Source: Anagrus nilaparvatae (taxonomy: Eukaryota > Arthropoda > Insecta > Hymenoptera > Mymaridae). From it: DNA of 64,000 nt. The notes under the pieces are model-generated. The model was not told the origin of the DNA, made no database searches, and saw only the letters and a program-made list of their open reading frames with translations. The stretch covers positions 23,250,001 through 23,314,000 of the forward strand of contig JAKSXM010000014.1 of assembly GCA_022575985.1 (NCBI GenBank), written 5' to 3'. Every line of letters starts with the position of its first letter. Position 1 is the first letter of the stretch. The translations under genes were made by a program, and so were the position numbers. Positions 1 to 10,400 of the stretch are shown here, piece after piece.

Positions 1-500
1 AAAAAAATTTATTTTTTTTTATATTTTGAGCAAACTTATAAAATCAGATATTTATATGCGTTTTTTTTTTAATTTTTTAATAATTAACTTTGATACCTGT
101 TTGGGAACCTGTATATTATTAACAAAATTTTTAAATTTAAAACAGATTTTAAATAATATATTTACGGCTTTTGTACAAAAAAGTAAAGTACGGCCCAAAT
201 CGCACTTAGATTACCTTCCGATGCAACACCGAAAAAAAAAAAATTTTCTGTATATGATTTTGTATAAATTTTTTTAACAAATTTAATAAGAATGTTTTAA
301 TAAATTTATTTTAAGAATAATTATAATAATTAAACTTCGATTCTTGACATTATACGAATGGTTAATCATATGATTATTTTAGATTATTTATTTCAATTGT
401 ACTTACCGCCTATATACAATAAGTTAATGCAACTAAAAAAGCTTCACTCTATACTAAAATAAGGCCCACTACTTTAAACTGCGATATCCGAGGTTATTAA
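1..500. other. AT-rich sequence without recognisable gene
   Basis: Long A and T tracts. An 83-codon open stretch at 26-277 is low-complexity and resembles nothing known. I see no RNA gene or transposon end here. Confidence 0.6.
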
Positions 501-680
501 TTCTTCAAAATTATATATAAATATTTTCGCAAACAATCGTCTGTACTCGAGCATTTTCGTAAACCAAATATATTTGATAGTCCAGAAGCGGTTTATAATG
601 CCTGTGCGCATGGTGGATTCAAAAGGAGGAGACCATTGCAACCAGATTGCAACTTAGCTTTTTTTTGTGTTGATTAGTTT
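501..680 (+). other. Unrecognised open stretch, more GC-rich than its surroundings
   Basis: A plus-strand frame is open from 501 to a TAG at about 680 without an ATG. It encodes a mixed-composition peptide with the segments FDSPEAVYNACAHGGFKRRR and LQPDCNLAF. Its less AT-biased codons stand out against neighbouring DNA, so it could be an eroded exon or a transposon fragment. I recognise no family; chance is a real alternative. Confidence 0.2.
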
Positions 681-699
681 TTATCTTTTTACCAGAAAA

Positions 700-900
700 T
701 GGTGACGTTTTCCGCTATAGCCCAGTTTCGGAAATTTTTGGCCAGCTTTTTTAAAATTTGAGTTTCCGTGAAAAAATAAAATTTTCCTAACCCCTGACAA
801 TTGTTTTTTGGTTTGTAGGTAACGGGGATATTGAAAAAATTCCAAAAAACTGCCGCTTTTTCTGCTATAGCCCATTTTAGGACATTTTGCACATTCTTTT
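700..900. repeat. Imperfect ~150-bp tandem duplication
   Basis: The block GCTATAGCCCAGTTTCGGAA near 713 recurs as GCTATAGCCCATTTTAGGAC near 862, each preceded by a C/T-rich CGTTTTCC or CTTTTTCT tract. The minus-strand open frame over it (681-1031) contains the same two segments and is explained by the repeat, not by a gene. Confidence 0.55.
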
Positions 901-959
901 AGTATACAGAGTACGCGTAAGAATAAAAAAGTTTTCATATCCAAAAGCAGTTGTGTTTT

Positions 960-1075
960 AACATGGAACATGTTTATAAGGAGAGAGTACCTCATTACCT
1001 CAAGAACTTGAAAATTAAGGGGGGTGGTCAAATTTTTCCGGTTTAAGGGGGGTCAAATGAGACTTAGAATAATAT
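960..1075. repeat. Dispersed repeat headed by AACATGGAACATGTT (copy 1)
   Basis: It begins AACATGGAACATGTTTATAA, then a G-rich GGAGAGAGTAC, CTTGAAAATTAAGGGGGG, GGTCAAAT and GACTTAGAATAAT. The same order of blocks recurs at 7346 and 9733. The 15-bp head also occurs in reverse at 1478 and 58997, which suggests a transposon terminus. Confidence 0.6.
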
Positions 1076-1367
1076 TAACATGAATCAATTTAATTCTTTT
1101 AAGTGCTTGAAATTAATTAAATTAAATTAAACTTATAACGGCTCTAATGGAAAACAAAAGTTTTATAACTCAATCGACTTCTAAATATACGATTTCAAAA
1201 AATTTTTATATTCGATAAGAATTGCAAATAAAAGTTAACAAAGTTAAATCGGAGGTAATTAACCGCTTAGTTTCGTTAAAACCAAACTCTTCTTGCAAAA
1301 AAGCAAGTAATATTTCTTGGTGCAATACTTATAGGGTAGATTCACCAGTGAATGAATCAAGAACATT

Positions 1368-1466
1368 CCCGAATAGAATCGGAAGTATGGGCCGATCCGG
1401 CCCAGATACGGCGTGATCTGGCTCAGATCTGGGCCGGATCGGTCCATACTTCAGATTCTATTCGGG
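1368..1466. repeat. GC-rich 99-bp imperfect hairpin
   Basis: CCCGAATAGAATCGGAAGTA at the left pairs with its near reverse complement ending CTATTCGGG at the right; inner arms GGCCGATCCGGCCCAGAT and ATCTGGGCCGGATCGG also pair, leaving a short loop near 1415. It is strikingly GC-rich for the neighbourhood. It could be a small MITE or a transcribed hairpin. Confidence 0.7.
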
Positions 1467-1490
1467 TTACCATAGTAAACATGTTCCATG

Positions 1491-1924
1491 CATTTAGGTT
1501 GTATTTACACAAATAGGTTTATAAGTTTTTAGGCATACTTAGATTACGAAAATTTTTGTCCACTTGCCAGAAAATGGTTAGTTTTTCCTCTAAATCACAT
1601 TTTTAACAATTCTATTAGTGTTTTAAATTTTAGTAGCAGTATAAAATTATCTTAATCTTGGTAGGGTCGAGGGAGGTGGTTCCGACATAGCACTGCGGTT
1701 TTGGAATACTTATTATTTTTTGCAAATAGAAATTGAAAAACTAGAAAAAAAGGGTTTATAGAGGTTCACAAATAAAAAGAAAATATTCTTTACAGAATTT
1801 TTTTCGTTATTAATTAATTTTCTGTAAATTAATGAACTAATCACTTATATATAATGGGCGAGTCCAAAATTTTTATGTTCCAACTCATTTTAAGAATACT
1901 GAGTCATCATTTAATAAAAATTTG
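1491..1924. other. AT-rich sequence, nothing recognisable
   Basis: No open frame of note, no RNA gene and no clear repeat unit. It separates the GC-rich hairpin from the tandem block at 1925. Confidence 0.5.
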
Positions 1925-2235
1925 AATTCTCTATAGATAGGGGCCCTAGATATTAAAAATATATATTGGTTTAAAAAAATTTTTTCAAGAGTATTTATAA
2001 AATGGTCTTAAAGAAAAAATAACAGATAATATATTTTTACATTTTACCAAAAAATTAGGATTTTTTGTAGATAGGGACCCTAGATATTGAAAAAATTGGT
2101 TAAAAGATAACTTTTAAAAAATATATGGCTCAGTATTTATAAAATGTTCTGAAAAGTAAAAATCGCAGTTAATATATTTTTACATTTTACCAACGAATTT
2201 AGATTTTCTGTATATGGGACCCTAGAAATTTTTCA
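1925..2235. repeat. Short degenerate tandem array, ~135-bp unit, 2-3 copies
   Basis: The anchor TAGATAGGGRCCCTAGATATT occurs near 1933 and 2068, and in degenerate form (TATATGGGACCCTAGAAATT) near 2210. Between anchors lie ATATATTTTTACATTTTACC and AGTATTTATAAAATGKTCT in the same order. Confidence 0.6.
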
Positions 2236-2251
2236 CAATTTACGTAATAAA

Positions 2252-3091
2252 CGTTTATTCCAACGCGCCTTCTTGGCCGAGAAACGCAGGGCTCAATTGT
2301 ATAACAATGTTATAAAATAGGGTTTTTAGGCAATTTTCCAAATAACGCTGTCATATTGCAATTCTACCAAAATACTATCGATTGGTCTCATTTTTTTCGT
2401 ATAAGTTCTATCTTTCATTCTCCGTAAACTGCAATTTTTCATCACTGATCATCTCATCGCTATAGTTAGTAAATCAATTGTCCATTTTTTGCCAAAAATG
2501 ACCAATTTTAAAATTACTGCTAAAATTATAATTTTTGATGAAAATGAGTCGTAAAGGTCTCAAAAATTTTGTTTGAGCTCTAAGTTTTGAAAAAATTTTT
2601 ACTCATTCCTTTCGATTGTTTGTTTAGCAGATATGATACTTTAAAAAAAGAGTCTCAATTTAAGGGTTTTGTAAAAAAAATCATATTTTATCACTATCTT
2701 TGTCGAGTCATGTCTCGGACAGGTCTAAATCAAAATGAACGAGTGAAAAATTTTTCGAAACTTGAAACTAGTACAAAATTTTTAAGACCTGTAAAACTCA
2801 TTTTCATTAAAAATTACAATTTAGGCAGCAATTTAAAAATTGGACATTTCGGACCAAAATAGGCATTGGTTTATTGACTATGGCGATGAAAAAATAGGTG
2901 ATGAAAAATTGCGGTTTACGGAGAATGAAAGGTAGAATTTATACAAAAAAAATGAGACCAATCGGTAGTATTTTGGTAGAATTGCAATATGAAAGCGTTA
3001 TTTGGAAAATTGCCTAAAAACCCTATCTCATAACATTGTTATAGAATTGAGCCCTGTCTTTCTCGGCCAAGAAGGCGCGTTGGAATAAACG
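2252..3091. mobile_element. 840-bp fold-back element (family with CGTTTATTCCAACG ends)
   Basis: The two ends are reverse complements: CGTTTATTCCAACGCGCC at the left and GGCGCGTTGGAATAAACG at the right. Arms pair over roughly 250 bp, including the AAATAGGGTTTTTAGGCAAT and TTGGTCTCATTTTTTTCG blocks. The centre, including an open stretch at 2587-2862, shows no protein similarity I recognise. Diverged relatives lie at about 6885-7345 and inside 60240-60850. Confidence 0.8.
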
Positions 3092-4200
3092 GAAGGAGTT
3101 TTTGGTATTTTTTCAACATATTTAAGTCATCCATTATAATTTCATCCATTATAATTTCCAGATGTTCCGAATATACACGATTTTTGCTATTTAATCCAAA
3201 AATTTTTTGCAAAAAAAAGGGGTGTTTTTGGTGTTTTAAGGGTGTTTAAGGTATTTTCGGACTCTGAGGACCTCATTTTCGAGTTTGACACAAAAAACAT
3301 ATTAGAAGAGTATAAATACGTATTTTGAAAAAAATTTTTGTCGTTCACACCAATGGTCGGTGTTAGCCAACCACTTGAGAGCCCTGGGTTTGTGCGACCC
3401 CTAAATCGTTCTCAAATGAGCTGAAAATTGGTATGGGATCATTTGGTCACCTAAACTTCAACATACTTCAGAGTGATTCTTAGTGAATTCAGCAAAAGTT
3501 TCCAGGTCGGGTCGATGAAACTGGCTAAAAAGTTTTTTTTGCCAATTACCTATCCAAAATGGACTATGTCCCCAAATTTTAGCCCTTAATATTGAAAACT
3601 AAGCCCAGGGCGAATTTTTGAAAAAAAAACACGTTTTCATCTTTCCTCAGCCGCTCATTCTTCTTTTATATGTCATTCCTTCTGGAAATAATTAAAAATT
3701 ATGAAAAAAGAGGTATACTATAGTAACGTTTCCTCAGAAATCCAGTCCTGCCATTAGTTTTTGAAAATTCCTACACAGGGAGCCGTAAAATCCATAAATT
3801 CAAAGGGTATTTTACGGAAGCTACAGAAAAATTGTATATCCGAGTTTTTTATTAAGCTTCTCAGAAAAAGCGTGTTTTTATATATATTTTCGGATGCCAT
3901 ATCAACCTAGATGCGATCGAACTTCCTAGACCCTAAAATAATCGAAAAATCGTAAATTTTTTTCAATTTTTCTCATTTTTTTTCAGTTTTTTGAATTTTC
4001 CCGCTCTAAATGACACCGAATGATTTAAATAAGGAAAAATTCGGATTCTCCAGGAAGTTTCATATAAATTCTATACTATGAAAATCTTTAGGCTTTAGTA
4101 TAAACGAGCTCATAGCAATGGATTTAAAAATTCTGATTTTCCTGGTTTTTTTTTTATATTTTTTTGTATTTGTGCGGTTATTCTAAAAAAAATAACCAGT
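3092..4200. other. AT-rich intergenic sequence, no gene recognised
   Basis: Mixed-composition DNA with a short direct repeat (CATTATAATTTC twice near 3140). It looks like old transposon sequence, but I can define neither ends nor a protein. Confidence 0.45.
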
Positions 4201-4217
4201 AGTACTACTCTCTAGCT

Positions 4218-4322
4218 CAGAGAGTTATAACTCCCTAAATCAGGGAGTTAACTTCCTAAATTAGAGAATTAACACGCCCTGATTTAAAGAGTGAACTGAC
4301 TGGGGCAGGGAGTTAACTCCCT
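4218..4322. repeat. Cluster of GGGAGTTAACTCCC-type palindromes
   Basis: Three near-identical 14-18 bp palindromes occur within 105 bp: AGAGAGTTATAACTCCCT (4218), CAGGGAGTTAACTTCCT (4241) and a perfect GGGAGTTAACTCCC (4308), with half-sites in between. The spacing resembles an eroded short tandem array. A protein-binding cluster is possible but unsupported. Confidence 0.5.
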
Positions 4323-4325
4323 TAA

Positions 4326-4960
4326 ATTTCTGTCATCTCCTGGAATACTTTAGAGTTGAAAAAGAACCGTACGATGGAAAGCTGATATCCTGGAGGCGTA
4401 ATTTTTAATTTTTAATTCAAAACATTTTTCCGATTTTCCAATATGGTGGACCAATAAACATGAAAATAGAACCTTTCTACGTTACCTCGAAAACCCTCAG
4501 GGAAAAAAGACTCGAAAAAGTAAAAAAAATGCACTGAAAAAAATTCCGGTTGTCGCAGCCGGAAATTTTTTTTAGTTTTAAACGATTGCAAATCGCTTGA
4601 AACGCAAAGAAAGTTTTAAAAAAACGAGTTTCATTCAGTTAAAAGGCAAACACAACGGCATGGTGGGACTTAAAAAAAATTTTTGGATCAAAAAGAAATA
4701 TTTTTGTTTTCAATTTTACTTTAGGTTTTATGTCATTTTGCAACCATTTAAAAATACCCTGCCAACTAGCTGGCACTAAGGTTCCTGAAACAATGAGCTA
4801 AATACTTCAATATGCCACAGATATTATCGATTACAACCATCAATCATACACTCATTTCTATTAACGTTTAAAAGTTAAAAGAAAATTTATGTATTGAATT
4901 TAACTAAATCTATTTTTTTCAAATAAAATCTAACGTTATTCATTGGATAATAATTATTCA
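4326..4960. other. AT-rich intergenic sequence, no gene recognised
   Basis: A 60-codon open stretch (4597-4779) is rich in Lys and Phe and looks like background. A short inverted repeat around CCGGTTGTCGCAGCCGG (near 4546) is the only structure seen. Confidence 0.4.
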
Positions 4961-4964
4961 AGAT

Positions 4965-5115
4965 AGTACTTTCATGGAATTAAATGAAGTATTACACAAC
5001 AACAAAAAAAAAATATTGCAGTTTAAAAAAACTTTTTTAATTTTGAGAAATAAATTTTGGAAAAATTCGGTATCAGATCCAAAAAATTACTATTAACGAG
5101 GTTCTTAAAACTAGA
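4965..5115. repeat. Dispersed A-rich repeat (copy 1 of 3)
   Basis: Contains ACTTTCATGGAATTAAATGA, AGTATTACA, an A-rich run, AATATTGCAG, then GGTATCAGATCC and ATTACTATTAACGAGG. The same ordered blocks recur at 8755-8925 and 8915-9010. Confidence 0.55.
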
Positions 5116-6040
5116 TACCGTCAAAGACGGGTAGAGCGAAGCTGATCATGTTAGAAAAAAGCAAGAAAAGAGTTTCAGTAATTTTTTAATTTAGGGATTT
5201 TAAAAGGTTTGATTAGATTGAGTTCAATAATAATGTTTAAATAAGACGTAAAAAAATGTTAAGCATAGTTAAAATTTTTAAGTATTGGCCAAAAAGTATA
5301 CGAAAAATCCGCCCCTTATTTTGAAACCTTATTATTTGTTTGCTGAAAAGATTTCAACCAAACTTTTGTTGGCGGAACTTTGTTATTACGTCCTTTTTCT
5401 ATAATTCAACAACAACAAAAAAGTTACTCTGAACTCTAATACCCCTCAATTAACATAATTACCAAAATAATATTATACACAAGTCAGAATGTGGTGTAAC
5501 GGTTTCGGAATTCGTCAACCAGAGAAAGAAAAAGTCTTCTGTAGGTTTTGTATGTCGCTGAATCCGAATTTGGGGTCCTACTGGGTTAGAAAATAGGAAA
5601 ATACAGCAGAAACATTCCATCTTATGAGTTTTTTCACAATATTTTGGAACTAATGATCAAATTAATAGTGCCACATTTTGAGTAATTAACTAAATATTGA
5701 ATTTATTCTTTTATTCTGTATAGATAAAGGAATATTAGAGCTAACTATTGGTGTTGAAAAATATCTCCAGGGTAAGATAAAATCGGAAAAATACAATGTG
5801 AGTTTTTTTCTTTATTTTTCTTTTAATCTTGCATTTGAAAAAGTTTTATCCTATTTTAACTTTTATTTAATTTATTGACTCCTATACGGGGGCAAAAATG
5901 GATAAAACTATCCCTGAACTTAACAAAAAATGAAAAAAACTTATAACTGATTTGTGTTTTCACACAACCCGCGATCATGAATCATGTTCACTTATAACGT
6001 TTTAACGTATATTCCATAATTATGGCAGGCAGCCCATACG
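5116..6040. other. AT-rich intergenic sequence, no gene recognised
   Basis: No coding potential. The piece TGTCGCTGAATCCGAATTTG (5550) resembles motifs in the dispersed repeats near 9130 and 58130 (CGAATCTGAAGTCC) and may be an eroded relative. Confidence 0.4.
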
Positions 6041-6042
6041 AG

Positions 6043-6520
6043 TCAGGGTGACTTATTTGAAACCACTCGGACGGCTTCAAATACACTATTTGCCACCGAG
6101 ATAGCGAAATTCTAGGCTTTTGGCCAAGGCTCCATTGTACGAACGGAAAACCTGCTGGTTTCGGAAAGTCACCTGGGTGACCCTCTTGAAACCAGGTTAA
6201 ACTTTAATACTTTATTCTACAAAGCTTTCTGATAATATACCCAAAGTTTAGCCTATGCTCCATTGCCCAGAGGGGAGGTACACCGCCCCAAAAATTTGGG
6301 TCACCCAGGTGACCAAATTGAAACCAGGCTAGATTTTAATACTCGAATCTCGTCATCATCAAAGACCTACAGCTAAAGCGATATTACGGAGAAGCTGTCC
6401 TGAGCCTCGTAATACGGCCGTATTTTAAGTCACCTGGGTGACTCTCTTGAAACAAGGCTAAACTTTTACACATTACTTTACAAAGCTATTTGATAAAGTA
6501 CCAAAAGTTTAGCCTATGCC
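6043..6520. repeat. Degenerate tandem array, ~130-bp unit, 4 copies
   Basis: The anchor is a palindrome followed by a conserved tail: GTCACCTGGGTGAC, then TTGAAACCAGG and a TAAACTTTAATAC-like block. It appears near 6043 (partial), 6168, 6300 (as GTCACCCAGGTGAC) and 6429, spaced 123-132 bp. The part AAAGTTTAGCCTATGCYCCA recurs in two units. Confidence 0.7.
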
Positions 6521-6884
6521 CCATTTTCAAAACATCACTTTTTTACCCACCCCTGCCCGGCATTAACACACACTAACACTATTATATCGTAGTATAAGTG
6601 AACGCAACGTACGGAGGTCCCATTGATACCAACCTATGAATTTAATTTTGTCATATGACTTTAAAAATACCATGTCCAGCACCGGAAGATCATGTAATAA
6701 CAAAGATTTTGCAAGAAAAAATTTTGCTTAAGTTCCCTTACGCAAAAAGTTAACAAAGATGCAATAAGAGGGCAGTTTTTTCGGAGTCTTTACTTTGCTT
6801 TCGCTAACAAGAGACCACTAACTTTAGGAAACCAAATTACAAATTACTTTCATTAATAATTGAAAAAAACCTCCGATAACCTCC
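6521..6884. other. Intergenic sequence, nothing recognisable
   Basis: No open frame, RNA gene or repeat end could be supported. Confidence 0.4.
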
Positions 6885-7345
6885 GTTTATTCCAACGGGC
6901 CTTCTAGGCACAAGAATACTGTGCACAAGGCTTTTAAATGTAGTTTTTTGGTAATATTGCTTTTTAGTTAGTTAGTTAACAAAAACGCTTCTTGTTTCTC
7001 ACAATTTTTCGGTATTAAAGTCATTTTTCAAGCCTTGGATACCGCAATTTTTCTCAATGTTATAGCAATTTAACCAAATGGTCATTTTTGTCCCGAAATG
7101 ATTAATTTTTAAATTATCTCAAAAATTGCAATTTTAGACAAAAATGGGTTTTATAGGTCTCAGCAATTTTCTAAAAGCTTTTTTCTAAAAATTCTTTATT
7201 TGTCCTTTAGAATTATTTGTTTGCAAAACATTATTACCTTTCTAATTTTTTATATTAAATTCTCTTCTTTACAGTCAGTAAATTGAATGCCCATTTTTGT
7301 CCCAAAATGATCAATTTTTCACTTTGCTGCAAAAATCGTAGTTTT
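6885..7345. mobile_element. Diverged copy of the CGTTTATTCCAACG fold-back family
   Basis: It starts with CGTTTATTCCAACGGGCC, as in the 2,252 element, and shares ordered blocks such as a CCGCAATTTTTCTC-like motif, GTCATTTTTGTCCCGAAATG and a later GCCCATTTTTGTCCCAAAAT. The right inverted end is not preserved; the copy runs into the AACATTGAACATGTT repeat at 7346. Truncated and much more diverged than the first copy. Confidence 0.5.
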
Positions 7346-7565
7346 AACATTGAACATGTTTCTAAGGAGGGGTAACCTGTGAATCTGAAAAACAAGTGGG
7401 GTCAAATGTCAAAAATCATGTGGGGTTAGGAACTTAAAATATTTTATACTTAGGGACTTTGAATAATTTACTTTGAGAGGCTTAGAAAAATTCAAGTTTA
7501 GGGACTTAAAATATTCCGGGTTTAGAGACTTCTAATAATTTGAGTTGAGGGACTTAGAATATATT
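7346..7565. repeat. Dispersed repeat headed by AACATTGAACATGTT (copy 2) with short internal tandem units
   Basis: Starts AACATTGAACATGTTTCTAA, then GGAGGGGTAACC, GTGGGGTCAAAT, followed by four to five degenerate units of about 33 bp built on TTTAGGGACTTAAAATATTC. Block order matches the copies at 960 and 9733. Confidence 0.6.
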
Positions 7566-7829
7566 AGTATCCATATTTTAGTATCCAACTTTTACCCTAA
7601 ATAATGAGTTTCCGGTTAATTTTATAGAAAGTTTGAAATCAAATTCTGAGAATAGAGACTTTTTAACATATGGATACATTTTTATAAAAATAGATTTTGG
7701 TTTTAAAATTAATTTAGAACTCGTAGATAGGCTCTTGGGCGTTAAATGTTTAATTGAATAAAATTTGGATTAATTAATAAATAATAAAAATCGTAAAGAA
7801 TTATAAAAAAGCTAAGGCTTTTTTATTTC
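7566..7829. other. AT-rich spacer, nothing recognisable
   Basis: No coding potential or clear repeat between the AACATG repeat and the AGGCACGATCAC element. Confidence 0.4.
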
Positions 7830-8114
7830 AGGCACGATCACATATTTATTGAGTATTTTCTCTTTAATAACGTTGATGGGATCCACGCCTTCATAAATTG
7901 AAAACTATTATTTATTATTATACACCATGGCAATTTAAGCATGTAGAGGCATCGGAATGACCTCGGGACCGAATTTCTCATTAATTGGACAATTTGAAGA
8001 CTTTTTCGTTTTTTAACCTGATGAACTTTTAAGGCACGATTTCATTTATGAATAGCATACATAGATCATAGTGCCTAATCATCTATGTATTGCATACGTA
8101 GGGTGATCGTGCCT
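7830..8114. mobile_element. 285-bp inverted-repeat element with AGGCACGATCAC ends
   Basis: AGGCACGATCAC at 7830-7841 is matched by GTGATCGTGCCT at 8103-8114. Inside, a second AGGCACGATTTC near 8031 and a small hairpin (GCATACATAGAT against ATCTATGTATTGC) suggest nested copies. No clear target duplication. Confidence 0.6.
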
Positions 8115-8495
8115 AAAAAATAAATTTCAATTAACTTAGTTATTTTCTAGTTGTTTTAGATCATTAACCACATTTTAGATGTATTAAATTCATAATTTTT
8201 TTAAATATGTGAAATCAGTTTTTTGGAGATTTCTCTGCAAGGACTTGATGAAATCACTTGAAACTAGATCTGATTTAAAAAAATTTGGTCTTAGGGATTT
8301 TTGATTCATCGAGTAGGTCCTCAGATCTTGAGGATAAACTTTCTCGAACTTACGTCCCTAAACACACCAAGACAATATAAGCATTTAGAGGCATCGGAAT
8401 GACCTAGGGACCAAATAACTCCACGAATTGGAGAATTTAGAAACTTTTCCGTTTTTTGACCTGACAAACTTATAAGGCACGATTTCATCTATACA
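7921..8495. repeat. Direct repeat pair, ~130 bp, offset 441 bp
   Basis: 7921-8052 and about 8362-8495 share ACACCA, AATTTAAGCAT or AATATAAGCAT, TAGAGGCATCGGAATGACCT, CGTTTTTTRACCTGA and AAGGCACGATTTCAT in the same order. The pair likely marks two insertions, or a duplication, of one element. Confidence 0.65.
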
Positions 8496-8499
8496 TTTT

Positions 8500-8640
8500 T
8501 ATGATATTTCACTGATGCAAAGTTTATGCAAAAGCTATGAAATTTATCGCGCGGATAACATTTAGAAGGTTTTTCACCTGTATGAAGCAAAAGTACAAGA
8601 ATAAACATGCCTTTAGAAATACCAGATTGGGCCCAAAAAC
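8500..8640 (-). pseudogene. Possible C2H2 zinc-finger relic (HTGEKPSKC)
   Basis: On the minus strand 8584-8558 encodes HTGEKPSKC, the classic linker between adjacent C2H2 zinc fingers followed by the first Cys of the next finger. The rest has decayed: the expected second Cys reads Arg (CGC, one change from TGC), spacing to the Phe is one residue short, and the upstream finger keeps no His pair. An open frame of 98 codons covers it (8489-8785), but its other parts resemble nothing I know and run through repeats, so the frame itself is not called as a gene. A chance match to six linker residues is unlikely but possible in 64 kb of six-frame reading. Confidence 0.33.
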
Positions 8641-8754
8641 AATAGGGTTCATTAACTCGATAAAATAAACTCAGTTTTAAAAAATGAAAGCATTCCGTTT
8701 GATCGTTTTGGCTATATCGTGTCCGAAAGGTGTCGATTTTTGCATCCATTAAGG

Positions 8755-9010
8755 TAGAGCTTCGCTCTATAACTAGTACTCTCATAGAAATAAATTAGGT
8801 ACTGCATCCAAAAAGAAAAAAAAATTTGGTGATTTTTGTATTTTTTTGTGAAAAAAAATTTAGGAAAAAAATTTTCAAAAAATTAAGTATCAGATTCGAG
8901 ATATCGAGTAAAAACTATACTTTCAAATATAAGTACTTCGTGGAAATAAATGAGGTATTACATCCAAATAAAAAAAAAAAAATATTGCAGGTTTTTTAAT
9001 TTTTTTGTTT
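8755..9010. repeat. Dispersed A-rich repeat (copies 2 and 3, adjacent)
   Basis: Two partial units: one with GAAATAAATTAGGTACTGCA and an A-rich run near 8785, the next with GTGGAAATAAATGAGGTATT, an A-run and AATATTGCAG near 8940. Both match the unit at 4965. Confidence 0.55.
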
Positions 9011-9084
9011 TTTTAATTTTAACCCATTAACGCCTAATCGACACATTCAAGCCATTTGAATTTTTTTTAATGAAAAAATCGATA

Positions 9085-9215
9085 TTTTGAGCTAAAAATG
9101 GTACCTAGTAGGTAATCGGGGCTGCTATTTTCATTTTCGAAGTCCGTTTTAACGTGCAACCCCTAGAAAATGTTATATCATCCCCTAAAAGTGGGGTAAT
9201 TTTTTTATAATTTTT
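9085..9215. repeat. Dispersed CCTAGTAGGTA repeat (copy)
   Basis: Ordered blocks: GAGCTAAAAATGGTACCTAG, TAGGTA, GGCTGCTATTTTCATTTTCG, AAGTCCGTTTTAACGTGCAA and CCCCTAGAAAATG. The same order recurs at 9402-9660 and inside the 58018-58867 element. Confidence 0.6.
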
Positions 9216-9401
9216 ACATGTTATTTAAATTAATATAATGGGCACAAAAAAAATTTCTTGGCATTAAAAACTTAATATGGAACTATCACGAACATAAAAA
9301 AAACGAATTTATGCCAATTTTTTATCTTCAACTCCTTGAATGGGGTAATGTGTAATGGGGTAATGTAATGGCATAAAGTGGATTTGTAGCCTAAAAGAAA
9401 A

Positions 9402-9660
9402 AATGAATATTTTGGGCTAAAATTGTCATCCAGTAGGTATTTTTGCCCACTATTTTCATTTCTAAAGTTTGTTTTTACGTACGACCCCTAGAAAATAAGA
9501 TATCATCCCTTAAAAATAAGGTAAATATTACATTATTTTTTCGATGCAAAATCTCATTTCCTAGGGGATGTATAAAAAAACGGGCCCTGGAAATGAAAAG
9601 AGCGACCCAAATTACCTATCAGATGAGTTTTTTAGCCCAAAATATTCAATCTTTCATTTA
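9402..9660. mobile_element. ~255-bp inverted-repeat element of the CCTAGTAGGTA family
   Basis: Left arm GAATATTTTGGGCTAAA pairs with right arm TTTAGCCCAAAATATTC; further in, CATTTCTAAAGT and CGACCCCTAGAAAATAAGAT face their complements. The open frame at 9443-9667 is produced by this palindrome. Confidence 0.65.
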
Positions 9661-9732
9661 TTTATAATACTTACCCCTTTGCTTACTAAAGACACCCCCA
9701 GAAAGGGTTGCAATGGCTAATACATGCTTATT

Positions 9733-9930
9733 AACATGGAACATGTTTATAGGGAGGGGGTACTTCAGAACTTGAAAATTAAGGGGGGGGGGGTCAAATT
9801 TGTCGTATTTAAGGGAGGGATGTCAAAAGGGACTTAGAATAATCCGGGTTTAGGGACTTATATATATATATATATATTTTTGATTTAGGAAATTAGAATA
9901 GTTTGGGTTTAGAATCTTAACTTGTAGTAA
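9733..9930. repeat. Dispersed repeat headed by AACATGGAACATGTT (copy 3)
   Basis: AACATGGAACATGTTTATAG, GGAGGGGGTAC, CTTGAAAATTAAGGG, a G run, GGTCAAAT and GGGACTTAGAATAATCCGGG, then a TA dinucleotide run. Closest to the 960 copy. Confidence 0.6.
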
Positions 9931-10400
9931 CGGTGATAATTACAAATTATAAAAATAGGAAATTGTACACACACCGGTTATAAGTTATTTTAATCCATTT
10001 GTGTTTATTGTTACTTTTATTAGAGTAACTTTTAGTATATGAAGAAATCTAAGAAATTCACTGTTTTTTAGGAATAGCTCAGAATCCGTATATGTTACAT
10101 GCAAGCATTTTTTAAAGTTTTGTGCAAGGCTACTCATATGTGGTAGGTAAGTTTTTTGATTCGCTGATTTCATATTTTTAGGTCTCGACCAAGAATATAT
10201 TTAATTATATAAAAATTTTTTAATAAATGGGTCAATGCTCTTCGGTAAATAGTACTATAAAATTAAAAAAAAAAATTGAAAATGTTTATTCGTTTCAATA
10301 AAAATAATATGTTAAATTTTTGATTCATAAACCCTAAGTTTCCAGCTCTTCTAGGAAGAGGTTTTTGAGTATAAAAAACTTTAAATTTAATTAAATAAAC
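9931..10400. other. AT-rich intergenic sequence, nothing recognisable
   Basis: A 62-codon minus-strand open stretch (9985-10173) has no recognisable motif. No RNA gene seen. Confidence 0.4.

Noticed and set aside
681..1031. 116-codon minus-strand frame with an internal repeated peptide
   Set aside because: The repeated peptide reflects a tandem DNA duplication and the frame runs into a dispersed repeat; no family resemblance.
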